This document shows positions 45,823-57,302 of a DNA stretch of 64,000 nt, in pieces. The notes beneath the pieces were generated by a model. The model ran no database searches and was not told where the DNA came from. It saw only the letters and a program-made list of their open reading frames with translations. The first letter of the stretch is position 1, and each line of letters starts with the position of its first letter. Origin of the DNA: Pegoplata infirma. Taxonomy: Eukaryota > Arthropoda > Insecta > Diptera > Anthomyiidae. The DNA lies in contig OY992536.1 in assembly GCA_963921195.1 (NCBI GenBank), forward strand, positions 182,164,995-182,228,994, in the 5' to 3' direction. A program made the position numbers and the translations under genes.

Positions 45823-47900
45823 TGATTCCATGTCAAACCGCACAGAAAACTGTGATTTTCGGATTTGTCACCTCCGATTTTAATGAAATTCGCAAAAAAT
45901 ATTTCACATGCGTTGTTTTCATAAAATGATTACCTTACAGGCTCCAAAAATTTTTAGTTTTCGAAATATGGCGTCTTGAAAATTGGCAAAAACGTCAAAT
46001 TTTCATTAAGGTGCACATACAAAGTCACCCATAACTTTAAAACTATAAAACCCACAATTACCAAATAGGTACCATTTGAAAGCTGAAAGGATTACCCTAT
46101 AAGTGGCATGCACAATTTTTTCTTGTAACGAAAGGTCAAAGGTCATATTTCAAGGTCTAATGTTCAAAGACCTATATCTCAAAATCCGATATTTTTAAAA
46201 TTCTCAAAAAAATATATGATAACAATCAAGTCTTTCCCTACATTTGTATCAAAATTTCAGGGTGGACACTCATATGGTTCCAAAGTTACAGAAGAAAACG
46301 TGCTCGTAGGCAAGGTTTTTTCTACGAGTTCATATAAAAAGTATTGCACAAACAAAACAATATACATAGTCGTAAACAAAGGTGCGGGCCTAGAACAAGG
46401 CTTAATACTTTTTATGTATTTTGAGTTATATTGTAGGGGTTTTCTTGTTGTTTTACAAGGAAAGTACTCGAAAGTGAACATACCTGATTTCTTTAAAATT
46501 TATACACAAGCTAGAAAAAATAAATCTAAAATCAACCAGTTGAGCTTGTCGGCCTAAATTCAGGTTAAACGGGGTTAAAATTACCCATTTTCAGTTATTT
46601 ATATTGATGCCACATATAACAGATCGGTTTCATTCGAAACCTATATTCTTCCATAGTAGGGAAATAGAAATGGGGTGGGGAACCGTATGTTCAAAGCGGA
46701 AAAGAGCTCATAAACAAGAATATAATCAAGCATAAAAATGGTTTAGAAATGAAAACACTAATGTTTCGAACTTCTTTGAATTTTTGACTTATTTTATTTT
46801 GGACACACTAAAAAAGATGTTTTTTTTAAATTCGGATGAAACCCGACCTGTAAGAAAAACTGCCAATAAAAAATTCATGTGATTGCTTAATTTAAATAGA
46901 AAATAGTACCAACAATGAATTTGTTTTACAAAAACTATATAGTTTAACAAAAACTATACATTTTTAACAAAAACAATTATGCAACAAATAAAATGTCTCA
47001 AACAGACGCCATTTTTTTTTTTTTTTCAAATGAAACGGATCTGATATAAGTGGCATCAATGTACCTAAAAGTTAAAATTACTAAAAATCTGTCATTTTTG
47101 ACTCCCGTTTAACCCTTTAAAACTAAATTAAGACCAATAAGCTCAGACAGGTCGATATTAGATATTTGTTGTCTTTCATGGGAATAAATTTCAAAGAAAT
47201 TACGTATGTTCACTTTGAAGATTTTCCTTGTAAGAAAACAAGAAAACCCTACGATAAAATTCAGTTTTGATAGTGAAATCAAATTCAGGAGGTCGAAATA
47301 TTAATAAATAATGGGTTCAGTTTTTAGGTCCGTCCCATTGTTTGTTTACTGCTAGCAGCATGCTAGCATGCTATGCTGCTTTGTGTGTTTAAGCTTTTGC
47401 ATATGAACTCGTAGAGAAAATCTTGACTTCAAGCACGTTTTCCTCTGTAACTTTGGAACCATATGAGTGTCCACCCTGAAATTTTGATACAAATGTAGGG
47501 AAAGACTTGATTGTTATCATATATTTTTTTGAGAATTTTAAAAATATCGGATTTTGAGATATAGGTCTTTGAACATTATACCTTGAAATATGACCTTTGA
47601 CCTTTCGTTACAAGAAAAAATTGTGCATTCCACTTATAAGGTAATCCTTTCAGCTTTCAAATGGTACCTCTTTGGTAATTGTGGGTTTTATAGTTTTAAA
47701 GTTATGGGTGACTTTGTATGTGCACCTTATTGAAAATTTTACGTTTTTGCCAATTTTCAAGACGCCATATTTCGAAAACCGAAAGGTTTTGGAGCCAGAA
47801 AGGTAATGATTTTAGGAACACTATCTATTTGCAATATATTTGGCAAATTTTATTTAAATCGAAGGTGACAAATCCGAATGCTGTGTGGTTTGAGCTGGAT
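45823..47900. repeat. 2.1 kb palindrome (largest in the window)
   Basis: Outer arms: CATGTCAAACCGCACAGAAA and GATTTGTCACCTCC on the left, GGTGACAAATCC and CTGTGTGGTTTGAGC on the right. Further in: CAAAGTCACCCATAACTTTA / TAAAGTTATGGGTGACTTTG; CACTCATATGGTTCCAAAGT / ACTTTGGAACCATATGAGTG; GTATGTTCACTTTGAA mirrored near 46470; TGGCATCAATGTA mirrored near 46600. Pairing extends over about 0.8 kb per side around about 46860, with a few hundred diverged central bases. The frames at 46216-46557 and 46257-46481 lie in the arms and have no domain. Probably a foldback element or an inverted duplication. Confidence 0.88.
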
Positions 47901-48973
47901 TTGCCCTGTTATCAAATATATGCTGTTCCATTTGATTTGGCAGGGGCGTATCGAGCACTTGAGATTTTGTTAGGAGTTTTTAGATTTTGATGCTGTTTGA
48001 AATGAAAAATTGGATATAAGTCCAGATTTTTTCTTATGTAAAAGCAATTCTAATTTTTTTTTAACTTTTCAGATAGTTCTCTTTAAAATAATTTTACATT
48101 CGAGGCATAAATATTGCTAAACATTTGAAAGACTCCGTGGCATTATCCAAATGTAAAACATTTTTCTATTAAAATTTTTAAATTCAAAGAATTTTTCTTA
48201 CGAAAATTTTTTAAATTTTCTAAGATCTGAAAGCAAAATTATCAGAGAGATCTATAATAATTTAACTTTTGAAAAAATTTTCCTAAGATTTTACAAGAAA
48301 AAAAAAACTTTGGAAAAACTCTCAGATTCTTTTATATTTTTCCGAAAAAATCTCCAATTTAAATGAAAATCACTTACAATTAGACAGAATCATTGTCATT
48401 TTTGGTAAAGAGAAATTCGAAACATTTTTCCCCGTGAAAAATGTTCAGGTTCTCAGAAAAATATCAGAAAATTTGTTGGAATCTGAAAATTGTATCTTAC
48501 TGTTAAATCTATTTTTCTCTTTTTGTTTATCTTCTTTCTTTCTTCTTTTTGTTCCTTTCTTGTTTTTCTCATTCTTTCTTCGTTTAATTTTTTTCCGAAT
48601 TCTTGATTCTAATAAATTTTTTTTAATCTTCCCAATTTTTATAGTTTTTTTAATTTCTCTGAACATTCTTGAATTTTTCAATTATTCTAATACTTTTCTG
48701 ATTTTTCATGTATTTTTGAATTTTCTCAAAATGTTACCATTTTTTTCAGAAATTATCCGAATTTTTCCAGAACTTTTTAATTTTTCTTTAAGATCGTTTC
48801 TTTATTAACTGAATTTTTCTAATATTGTTTACTAAGTCTTTTTCTTTTTCTAATTTTTTTAACTTTTCTGAACTTTACGGACTTTTCCAAAACTTCAAAA
48901 CTTATTAAATACTTTTTTTCTTCTTTTTTCATTATTTTACCAAAATTTTCCATTTACACGGCCCACAAAAAAA
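47901..48973. other. T-rich degenerate DNA
   Basis: Short TTTTTCTGAATTTTTC-like strings dominate, possibly an old, decayed relative of the 35 bp repeat. The 124-codon F/L-rich plus frame at 48434-48808 and its minus-strand shadow are compositional. No gene. Confidence 0.4.
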
Positions 48974-49187
48974 AACAAGTGAGAAAATTATAGTCGGTAA
49001 AAACCGACCATATAATACCCTACACGAATGTTTTCCGGAAAATGGGTCCCAACTCAAAACATCGATCCTATTATATATCTCTTGTAAAATCTTCCTTTAA
49101 TTAGTGAAACACAAACGAAATTTTAGGGGAATATGCTTCTTTTTGTTGCCATTAGACCGATATAACTGAATATCGGACGAAATTTGT
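48974..49187 (-). mobile_element. DINE-like 3' end, subfamily D fragment (minus strand)
   Basis: AACAAGTGAGAAAATTATAG, the hairpin GTCGGTAAAAACCGAC and ATAATACCCTACACGAATG repeat the 3' end layout of the other DINE-like elements with different hairpin sequence. Only the end is preserved before the palindrome at 49188. Confidence 0.5.
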
Positions 49188-50131
49188 ATATGAGGCATTC
49201 CACACCAAATGTCCCGCTACAGAAAAACATGTGCCCCGTGAATGTCTGAATAGGTTGTATGAATGGCCCTATATGGAAATAAAAAAAAATTGCGTTTTTG
49301 GTTTTTCTAATTTTCAAAAACTGGGCTTAGGAGGCATGGTCAAATATTGGAAAAATGGAAAAAATTGTGGCAAGTTGCCTTGATTAAATATTTATCACAT
49401 TAAAACGGAATGCACCACAATCTCAAAAATTTACATTCTTATACAGTTTTGTATGGGATATCGATTAAAATTTTTTTTTTTTGAAAATTTTCCGAACCCG
49501 TTCTGAAATTTTCCATTTTTTAAAAAACTCAATTAATCAAAAATCCGGCCACATTTTTTTAAGAAAAAAATTCAGACACGGGTTTTTTGTTTTTTTTTCG
49601 AGAAAATCGCATTTGAATTTTAAATTTCAAAACAATTTTGTAATTTGCTTGTATTTTCTTGATTTAACGTTGCGAATGAGTATTATTAATTGCATAAATA
49701 TTACTCATACGCTCTGTTGAAACATGAAAATACAAGCAAATTACTAAATTGTTATCAAATTTAAAATTCAAATGCGATTTTCTCGAAAAAAACGAAAAAC
49801 GCGTTTCTGAATTTTTTTGTGTGTATGGACAAACATCTAAACTTAAAAAAAAATTAAAAAAAAGTTGCTAGATTTTTGATATATTGACTTTTTTAAAAAA
49901 TGGAAAATTTCAGAACGGGATCTGGAAATTTTCCAAAAAAACAAATTTTATTCGATAGCCCATACAAAACTGTATAAGAATGTAAATTTTAAAGATTGTG
50001 GTGCATTCCGTTTTAATGTGATAAATATTTAATCAAGGCAACTCGTCACAATTTTTACCATTTTTCCTATTCAAAAGTTGACGGTACACTTGTTTTTTAT
50101 CGCTGGACTTTTGGTGCGGAATGCCTCATAT
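49188..50131. repeat. 0.94 kb palindrome
   Basis: Ends TATGAGGCATTCCACACCAA and TTGGTGCGGAATGCCTCATA. Inner pairs: CAAGTTGCCTTGATTAAATA / ATTTAATCAAGGCAACTCG; ACATTCTTATACAGTTTTGT / ACAAAACTGTATAAGAATGT; CATTTGAATTTTAAATTTCA / TTTAAAATTCAAATGCG. The centre is near 49690 (GAGTATTATTAATTG / CATAAATATTACTC). The arms are close in sequence, so it is among the youngest palindromes here. Confidence 0.88.
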
Positions 50132-50195
50132 AGGGACTTAGTCAAGAAATGCTCCATTTATAATCAGATTCTATTAGACTACCAAAGTCCGTGTT

Positions 50196-50419
50196 AAATA
50201 ATAATAAATAATAATAATAATTTGATCCAATGATCAGTTTTTATTCATTTTTCCAATTTTTATTTACAACTCATTTTAAATAATTTTAACCTAACCGAGA
50301 ACTGGTAACAATGACCGTCGTCTCGTTGTAGCGAAATCGACCAAGGGTTTTGGTGGGAATCGAACCCACGACCCACTGTTTCATAGGCTAGCACGCTACC
50401 AACTAGCCTACAGGGGCCC
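50196..50419 (-). mobile_element. tRNA-derived SINE with (AAT)n tail
   Basis: On the minus strand: a head GGCCCCTGTAGGCTAGTTGG, GTAGCGTGCTAGCC, then the B-box region GTGGGTTCGATTCCCACC, a tRNA-unrelated body (CGCTACAACGAGACGACGG, GGTTAGGTTAAAATT) and an (AAT)n tail at 50196-50221. CCGTGTT flanks both sides (50189-50195 and 50420-50426), a candidate target duplication. The layout (Pol III head, body, short-repeat tail) is that of a SINE mobilised by a LINE. Confidence 0.8.
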
Positions 50420-50429
50420 CCGTGTTTTA

Positions 50430-51410
50430 TCAAAAAAAAAAATTAACAAAAAATATAAAATTTTTATGAATTTTGAAAGATTTAATCGGGATATCGGGAA
50501 ACACCTTCCTCGTCTCTAATACAAGATTTTAGTATGTTTTCTTTATGCAAACCTATCAAATGCATATTGTATTTTTTATGAGTGGTTTGCAAATTCTTGG
50601 TTTATGAAGAAATTAAAAAAAAAAATATGAATGAAGAAATAAAAGAAAGGTTCTGAACCAAAACTAAACCCACTAATATCTATGTATTTAAAACTCCTGA
50701 ATTTAATTCCGCCATCAGATTTGAATTCTATTGTTGAGTTTTCTTGTAATCTTATACGAAAATTTTAGAAATGAATTTTCCATTTTTTTTTTTTTTTTTT
50801 ATATTTTCTGATTTTTTATTTTTTTTTTTTTAACTTTTCAGAGCCTTTTTAAACTTTTTCGAATTTTTCGGAATTTTTCTTTTCTTTTGTTTTTTTCCAA
50901 AAATTTTCTGCGTCTGGACTTTTTAAAATATAGTAAAGTATTTTTCGGATTTTTTATATTTGTTCTGATATTTCATTATTTTTTTTTTTTTTAATTATTT
51001 GTTAAACATATTTTTGAAGTTTCCTAAATTTTTCAAAAATTTTTTCCGAACTTACTCAGAATTTTTTTTTAATTCGCCTGAAATTACTGGTGTTTGGGAT
51101 ATTTTCCAAATTTTAGTGATTTTTTCTAAATTTATATATTTTTACTCAAATTTGCAAAGTTATATTTTTGCCCCACATATCTTTTTCGGGTTAATTATAC
51201 CACAAAGCTGTGCTGTGTATTGTTATGTCTGTATAAGCAATAGAAGATTTTGTTGCTGTTATTGTTGTTTTATATTATTTTTGTTGTATTATTTTATTTT
51301 TGGAGTTACTGATAGAGCTGCATGCCGCCTCTAATTCGCAATATCCCTACAAAATGCCTGTTGCACAATCTGTTATTGAATAAAAAAAACTATATACATA
51401 CACAGATATA
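50430..51410. other. T-rich DNA, nothing recognised
   Basis: Many T homopolymers. The 111-codon plus frame at 50999-51334 is F/I-rich, with a Cys-rich end from TTGTTGCTGTTATTGTTG-like repeats; no domain or splice context was recognised. Confidence 0.4.
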
Positions 51411-52339
51411 CATATCGTCGAACTATATTCAATAAATGCCAACTCGAAAAAGCTTACTGTTCAGGAGAGCTAAAAAACTAGATATTTCGCATATTATTGT
51501 AAAAATAAACAATGTACCTTCCATAAGATGGTTTAAATATTCTAAACAATATTTACCAATGCCAAAAATTTCATATTTTGCACTAGTTTACGTATTTTAA
51601 AGAGATGACATTTATTACTATGTGAAAAAACAAATATTTTTTTAGAGTTGGCATATTTTGTCGGAAAATAAAAAAAAAAAAAATTTTTTAAAATTTTTAT
51701 TAATTTTTTTTTTTTTTTTGATTTTGTTACCCTTACTAAGGTAATTGCAAAAACTAAAAAAAAAAAAAATCTTTGCATATTTTTAAAAGTTACTAGCTCC
51801 GAAAGCCTTTTAATCTCAGGGTGGTCAAATTTGGCACTCTGTAACTCACGCTGTATTGTATTAGGGTCACTCCGAACTAGCTATTTTGAAAGCTTATATC
51901 ATTGACTTTATTTGTCCCACTCATAATGTTTCAATCTGATAAATAGTTTGAAAGTTACATAAATATAAGCAATTTTTTTTTTTTGCAAACACTATTTACC
52001 TATATTTTCAAAATGGCAATATCTCGAGAACCAGTCATTAGATATCAAAATCTTTACCAGATTCCTGTTCAGCATGGCAAATGCAATAAGATCTGTGATC
52101 CAATTTTTTTTTTAAAAAAAATTTGAAAAATTTTTGGAAATTTACAATGGGAGTTGGCATTTATTTTCACCAAAAAAATATGTACTTTGAGTTAGCAGAA
52201 TAACAAAAATGGACGTAAAACGACAACAAATTATTTTTTTGCTCTGAAATTTTTATGACAGGTAGGTATTACATAGGGGAGCTATTTGCCATCGGAAACT
52301 CATTTCGGTCAAATTTGAGTTGGCATATTTTGAATATAG
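51411..52339. repeat. 0.93 kb element with inverted ends (GAACTATATTCAA)
   Basis: GAACTATATTCAATAAATGC and CCAACTC on the left mirror GAGTTGGCATATTTTGAATA and TAGGTTC on the right. GAGTTGGCAT recurs at about 51645 and 52145. The interior is not palindromic. No target duplication or coding frame was found. Possibly a MITE. Confidence 0.5.
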
Positions 52340-53660
52340 GTTCACTATATGTTATGTTATGTATGTGGATACAACTAAATTCTATTTACTAGAAAATTCA
52401 TTTGAAATATTTAGATTTACAAAAAAAAAAAATACATACACACTACAAACATACACAGAAGTTTAGTTTATATAAAATTCATTCATAAAATTTGTTAGAT
52501 TTTTTTGTTGTTGCTGGCTTTATAGTTGTCGAATGCAACAGCTTTTATGTGAGTTTGGGAGTTTTATATTCAACTGCAGCAAAAAATTATATACAGCAAT
52601 TGTTGCAGCAAGTGCCTGATGTCAAAAATTTGATTATATTATGCAAAAAAAAAAATATTAGATTTAGGAAAAAGTAAATTTTAGTATTTGGAAAAAAAAT
52701 TGGCATCTTTTGGTACTTTTTGAAAAAAGTACCATTTACTAACAATTAGTTCATCATATTTATCTTCTTTAATTTGAGGAAGTTTTTTAACTATTTTAGT
52801 AAATTTATCATAACTTGGGAAAAATATTCATTTACATTTGTTTCATGCTTGCTTGTGCAATTCACATTTGGTTTATTATTTGAAGTATATGAATAAAAAA
52901 GTTTGATAATGTATAACAAGTAATAAATTTAATCCAGAACTAAAAAATCTTCCAGAACTTATTTTAAAACGAGCTCTAAAAAAATCAGTTTTGGTTTAAA
53001 AAAAACACTAAATCAAGAACTTTTTCTTCAATAAAAAATGTCAAGTTTAACTTTCAAAAATACTTACTCCCCTCACCCAATACTTATGTTTGAGATTCCT
53101 TTACCCAAAAAACAAGATTTTATTAAGATGACATAATGCTTTACCATAGATTTTTTTTGTAGAGTTTTTTGTTTTTCATTTTTCATTTTATTCATGCCTC
53201 GTTAGAGAAGAATTTTAAATGTAATAGCAGAAAATTTACTAAAGTTTTTTTTGTCTATTGCTATTTTGGCAGACTGCCGATGCCAGGGATGTCAGTCAGC
53301 CAGTAATAATATAGTAATGTTATTATGTAGATGCATTCTTGTATATTAAAATCTCCCCATCATCGTCATCATTATTATCTATGGCAAACTATCTAAACGA
53401 AATGATGTTGTTGAAGCAACAAGTGGCAAACAAAAACTATTTTCTATTTTCTTATAGTACATAACTAACTCTCAATTGCAGCTAAACAACTGTAAAGTAT
53501 GCTGTGATGTGAATTGTACTTTCTTCGTCATTTGCAGCAACAGATGTAAAAAGTTGTTTTGCATAAAGCTAAATAATTTAATATTTTTATAAGGAGGGAG
53601 TTTAAGTAGTACGTGGGTAAAATTTGAAAAAAAATTAAAACACTTTTTTCCTATAAAAAA
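52340..53660. other. AT-rich DNA with no repeat match in the window
   Basis: No repeat family match was noticed. It contains TTTGTTGTTGCTGG and CAGCAATTGTTGCAGCAAGT strings near 52500-52615 and a less AT-rich patch near 53270-53420. The 61-codon frame has no domain. No gene is called. Confidence 0.4.
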
Positions 53661-54835
53661 TGTCTTAGATTCTGAGACAATTTTTCGATAGAAAAAGTCT
53701 CAGATTCTGAGACAATTTTTTTATAGAAAAAGTCTCAGATTCTGAGACAATTTTTCTATAGAAAAAGTCTCAGATTCTGAGACAATTTTTCTATAGAAAA
53801 AGTCTCAGATTCTGAGACAATTTTTCTATAGAAAAAGTCTCAGATTCTGAAACAATTTTTCTTTAGAAAAAGTCTCAGATTCTGAAACAATTTTTCTCTA
53901 GAAAAAGTCTCAGATTCTGAGACAATTTTTCTATAGGAAAAATCTCAGATTCTGAGACAATTTTTCTATAGAAAAAGTCTCAGATTCTGAGACAATTTTT
54001 CTATAGAAAAAGTCTCAGATTCTGAGACAATTTTTCTATAGAAAAAGTCTCAGATTCTGAGACAATTTTTCTATAGAAAAAGTCTCAGATTCTGAGACAA
54101 TTTTTCTATAGAAAAAGTCTCAGATTCTGAGACAATTTTTCTATAGAAAAAGTCTCAGATTCTGAGACAATTTTTCTATAGAAAAAGTCTCAGATTCTGA
54201 GACAATTTTTCTATAGAAAAAGTCTCAGATTCTGAGACAATTTTTCTATAGAAAAAGTCTCAGATTCTGAGACAATTTTTCTATAGAAAAAGTCTCAGAT
54301 TCTGAGACAATTTTTCTATAGAAAAAATCTCAGATTCTGAGACAATTTTTCTATAGAAAAAGTCTCAGATTCTGAGACAATTTTTCTATAGAAAAAGTCT
54401 CAGATTCTGAGACAATTTTTCTATAGAAAAAGTCTCAGATTCTGAGACAATTTTTCTATAGAAAAAGTCTCAGATTCTGAGACAATTTTTCTATAGAAAA
54501 AGTCTCAGATTCTGAAACAATTTTTCTATAGAAAAAGTCTCAGATTCTGAGACAATTTTTCTATAGAAAAAGTCTCAGATTCTGAGACAATTTTTCTATA
54601 GAAAAAGTCTCAGATTCTGAGACAATTTTTCTATAGAAAAAGTCTCAGATTCTGAGACAATTTTTCTATAGAAAAAGTCTCAGATTCTGAGACAATTTTT
54701 CTATAGAAAAAGTCTCAGATTCTGAGACAATTTTTCTATAGAAAAAGTCTCAGATTCTGAGACAATTTTTCTATAGAAAAAGTCTCAGATTCTGAGACAA
54801 TTTTTCTATAGAAAAAGTCTCAGATTCTGAAACAA
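53661..54835. repeat. 35 bp satellite array of two alternating palindromes (33 units)
   Basis: The period is exactly 35 bases: from 53661 to the last unit at 54816 is 33 whole units, followed by a 20 base partial. Each unit is GTCTCAGATTCTGAGAC (17 base palindrome around a central T), then AA, then TTTTTCTATAGAAAAA (16 base perfect palindrome). Most units are identical; the left units vary (CGATAG, CTTTAG, CTCTAG) and several units have GAAACA. Diverged relatives are at 30200-31240, 32905-33520 and 35340-35620. Homogeneity indicates recent amplification. No coding function. Confidence 0.97.
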
Positions 54836-55061
54836 AAAATCGCAAATGTTTAACATTAGCGATTCATTTTCAACTCTATCCTCATTGAGAATTAGAAGAA
54901 GAAAACGGCTGTAGGCAAAATCGCCTAAAAAATTTTATGAAAAATCGCCCAAATGCAAAATCGCCCCAAAAATATGAAAAATTACCCAAAAAGAAAAATA
55001 CGAAACTTCGCACAAAATTAACGAAAAAGCCCAAAAAAGAAATTAAAAATGGACCAAAATA

Positions 55062-56512
55062 TAATAAAACAAGAGTGTTAAATTCGGCTGTGCCGAATCT
55101 TTTATACCCTCCAACACGTTTAAAATTAAAAAAAAATCGCAGGGGCGTCTTTTTTTTTGGGGGGGTCAGCGAAGTTGGTGGGGGACACCTGTACCCCCGC
55201 TATATATGTTTATAAATTATTTATTTATGATATTTACGCTTAAATAATAAATTTGTATCGTTATTTTTAATTAATTTCTATAACCACGCCCCCAAAAGGA
55301 GGCGACCTAAAAAAATAGAATTTTCTAACCCCTTGGTCTAAGCACAGGTCTATGAACATAATATGGCATACAAATGTTATATTTGTTGAGCAAAAATTAA
55401 AAAAAAAACTCGTCAAAATATCGTATTTTTAGGGGTCTTTTAGTTCTTCAAGAATTATATTAAAAAGAATTATTTTTAAACAATATTTATTTATTTTTAT
55501 GTATTTTGGGAAATTTATGTGAATATTGGGAGGGTGGCTTGTATGAGGCCTAGAAATTAAAATGGTCCGATTCCATTAAAATTTAGAGCGATTGTTTATG
55601 AATATAAAAAACATTTATTGGTCGAATTTCAAGAGGATATCTTGAATACTATTGTTAATGGTATTTAAGTAAAACTTGAAAGGGACATTTACATGGGGGC
55701 TATGGGTTAACATGGATTGATTTTGTCAAAATTTAATAGGTTTTGTTCTTGCGATAAAAGAAACTTAAATTTCAAATTTCAGCCAAATCGATTGAAAATT
55801 GTGGTCTGTATCGCGTTTATACTGTTTATTTGGACAGCAGATGGACCCTAAAAAACCGAGCAACTTGCGCGAACTAGCACGCCATACTGAAACGTCACAA
55901 CAAAAATATCCCAAAATAATAAACAAAACAGGAATTGGACCGAATTCGATCGAATTTCAAAAGTTGCAGTCCATGAAACTATAGTTAATATCACAAATTT
56001 AAACTCCTATAATGAACTAATAATAAACTAGATACACACAGGCCAGAAACATTTATTTTTTTGTTAAAACATACCTTTTACTTTCAATTAAAACTTTTTG
56101 GCTCAAAATGTGTAAACAATTGACTTAAAAGTGTCAAGAAAACTCACTGAATAATTAGGCCCCAAATTCCTTATACACTTGCTGCAGAAAATGTATATTT
56201 GATAGCTTACAGCTGTGCGAAAATTAAGAGAAAAACAATAGTGAAAACGTTAATTTTCTCTGTAAAGTATAGGTAATCGATACAGTGCAAAACATTTATC
56301 AGTTTTAAATTTTTAATTTTGACTAAAACGCCGCTAGATCAGTGATTTCGGCCACAGTGCCCTGGTCCGATTTTGACCATCTTCGAACTTAACCTTACCA
56401 GTAAAATAAGAGATATTCTTGCCCAATTTCTGGGGTCTAGCTCTTTTGGTTTGGACATCGTTATTTCTACAGACGGACGGACGGACGGACATCGCTAGAA
56501 TGTCCGTCGCGC
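55062..56512 (-). mobile_element. DINE-like DNA inside the long hAT copy
   Basis: The left boundary has AACAAGAGTGTTAAATTCGG, the hairpin TTCGGCTGTGCCGAA and TTTTATACCCTCCAACACG. The right part (56340-56512) has GACGGACGGACGGACATCGC and other subfamily B blocks in minus orientation. The middle (55140-56300) includes a G-rich patch at 55137-55200 and segments seen in other DINE bodies. It may be one element or two; limits are approximate. Confidence 0.5.
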
Positions 56513-56589
56513 GATTTTTTGTTAAAATTTGTTGGTAAAATTTTTCGCCTGCGGCACTTTGATCGGAGTTGCATGCTCTTTTTAATTTC

Positions 56590-56745
56590 ATTACTTTTGA
56601 TTTTCTACAGCGCTGCGATAGATTAATATATAGCGTGGTAAACTGCATGTAAGAGCAGGGGTTTAGGGTTCGATTCCGACCAGAGCCTTTCTATGTTAGC
56701 AACAACGGAACGGTTTTGCTTCAGATTATTCTTGGTTAGTTAAAT
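56590..56745 (+). other. SINE/tRNA-like segment in the long hAT copy
   Basis: TAGGGTTCGATTCCGACCAG is a good B-box region. Upstream AGCGCTGCGATAGATTAATA is a degenerate counterpart of the short copy. Shared with 38790-38925, so it was present in the hAT family ancestor. Confidence 0.5.
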
Positions 56746-57194
56746 ATATAATTTATAAAAAAACACGATATGCATTTACTGTTTCTAAAATAATATTATA
56801 CTGATTTATTGTGACATACATATTTCAGTTTTGACATTTTAAGATTTTGACAAAAAAATAAAACCAAAATAAAATTGGGCAATTTTTCATATATAATTAT
56901 TGGGTAATTTTTCGTAATGAAAATCACCCAAATTTTAATTTCGAAATTTTGCCCAAAAGCTATGAAAACTTGCCCAAAAATGTTGGGTAACTTTTCATAT
57001 GAAATATGACCCAAATTTGTATGAGAAATTTTTGGGCGAATTTTCGTTTTCTTTTTTGGGCCATTTTTCTTTGGGCGATTTTGCCTACAGCCGAAGAAAA
57101 CTGTATAATCTCTTAGTAAGAACACGATAGTCAAATAACCAACAAAAAACACGTTAAAAAATAATTTTCTTGAGAATAAGTCTATTAGCATATT

Positions 57195-57302
57195 TTTAGT
57201 AAAAGAAATAATGACCTCGAGCTAAGACAAACCTTCTCAAAATAAAATATTTTAAAGGGCGAATAAAACATTTTTTTTGATAAAAATTAATCAAAATTAT
57301 TT
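57195..57302 (+). repeat. Dispersed repeat R, copy 5
   Basis: AATAATGACCTCGAGCTAAG, CTTCTCAAAATAAAATATTT, GGGCGAATAAAACA and AAAAATTAATCAAAATT match the other R copies. Confidence 0.6.

Larger units (their letters stand above)
54906..57092. mobile_element. hAT element with GGCTGTAGGC ends, long copy (contains a DINE insertion)
   Basis: The termini CGGCTGTAGGCAAAATCGCC and the mirrored GGGCGATTTTGCCTACAGCC are flanked by the 8 bp duplication GAAGAAAA (54898-54905 and 57093-57100). As in 38308-39094, one extra base precedes GGCTG on the left. Outer parts match the short copy (ATTACCCAAAAAGAAAAATA; ATGTTGGGTAACTTTTCATA). A DINE-like block from about 55062 interrupts it. A SINE/tRNA-like segment lies at 56590-56745. 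The 131-codon minus frame at 56796-57191 is a shadow of the GCCCAAAA repeats. Confidence 0.85.

Noticed and set aside
46216..46557. 113-codon plus frame
   Set aside because: It lies in one arm of the 2.1 kb palindrome, the mirrored arm has no matching intact frame, and no domain is recognisable.
48434..48808. 124-codon F/L/S-rich plus frame resembling a membrane protein
   Set aside because: It is in T-rich degenerate DNA, where TTT, TTC and CTT codons dominate; the opposite strand is open as K/N/R-rich.
53661..54835. CRISPR-like array of 35 bp repeats
   Set aside because: Units are directly adjacent with no spacers, the setting is eukaryotic and no cas genes are present.
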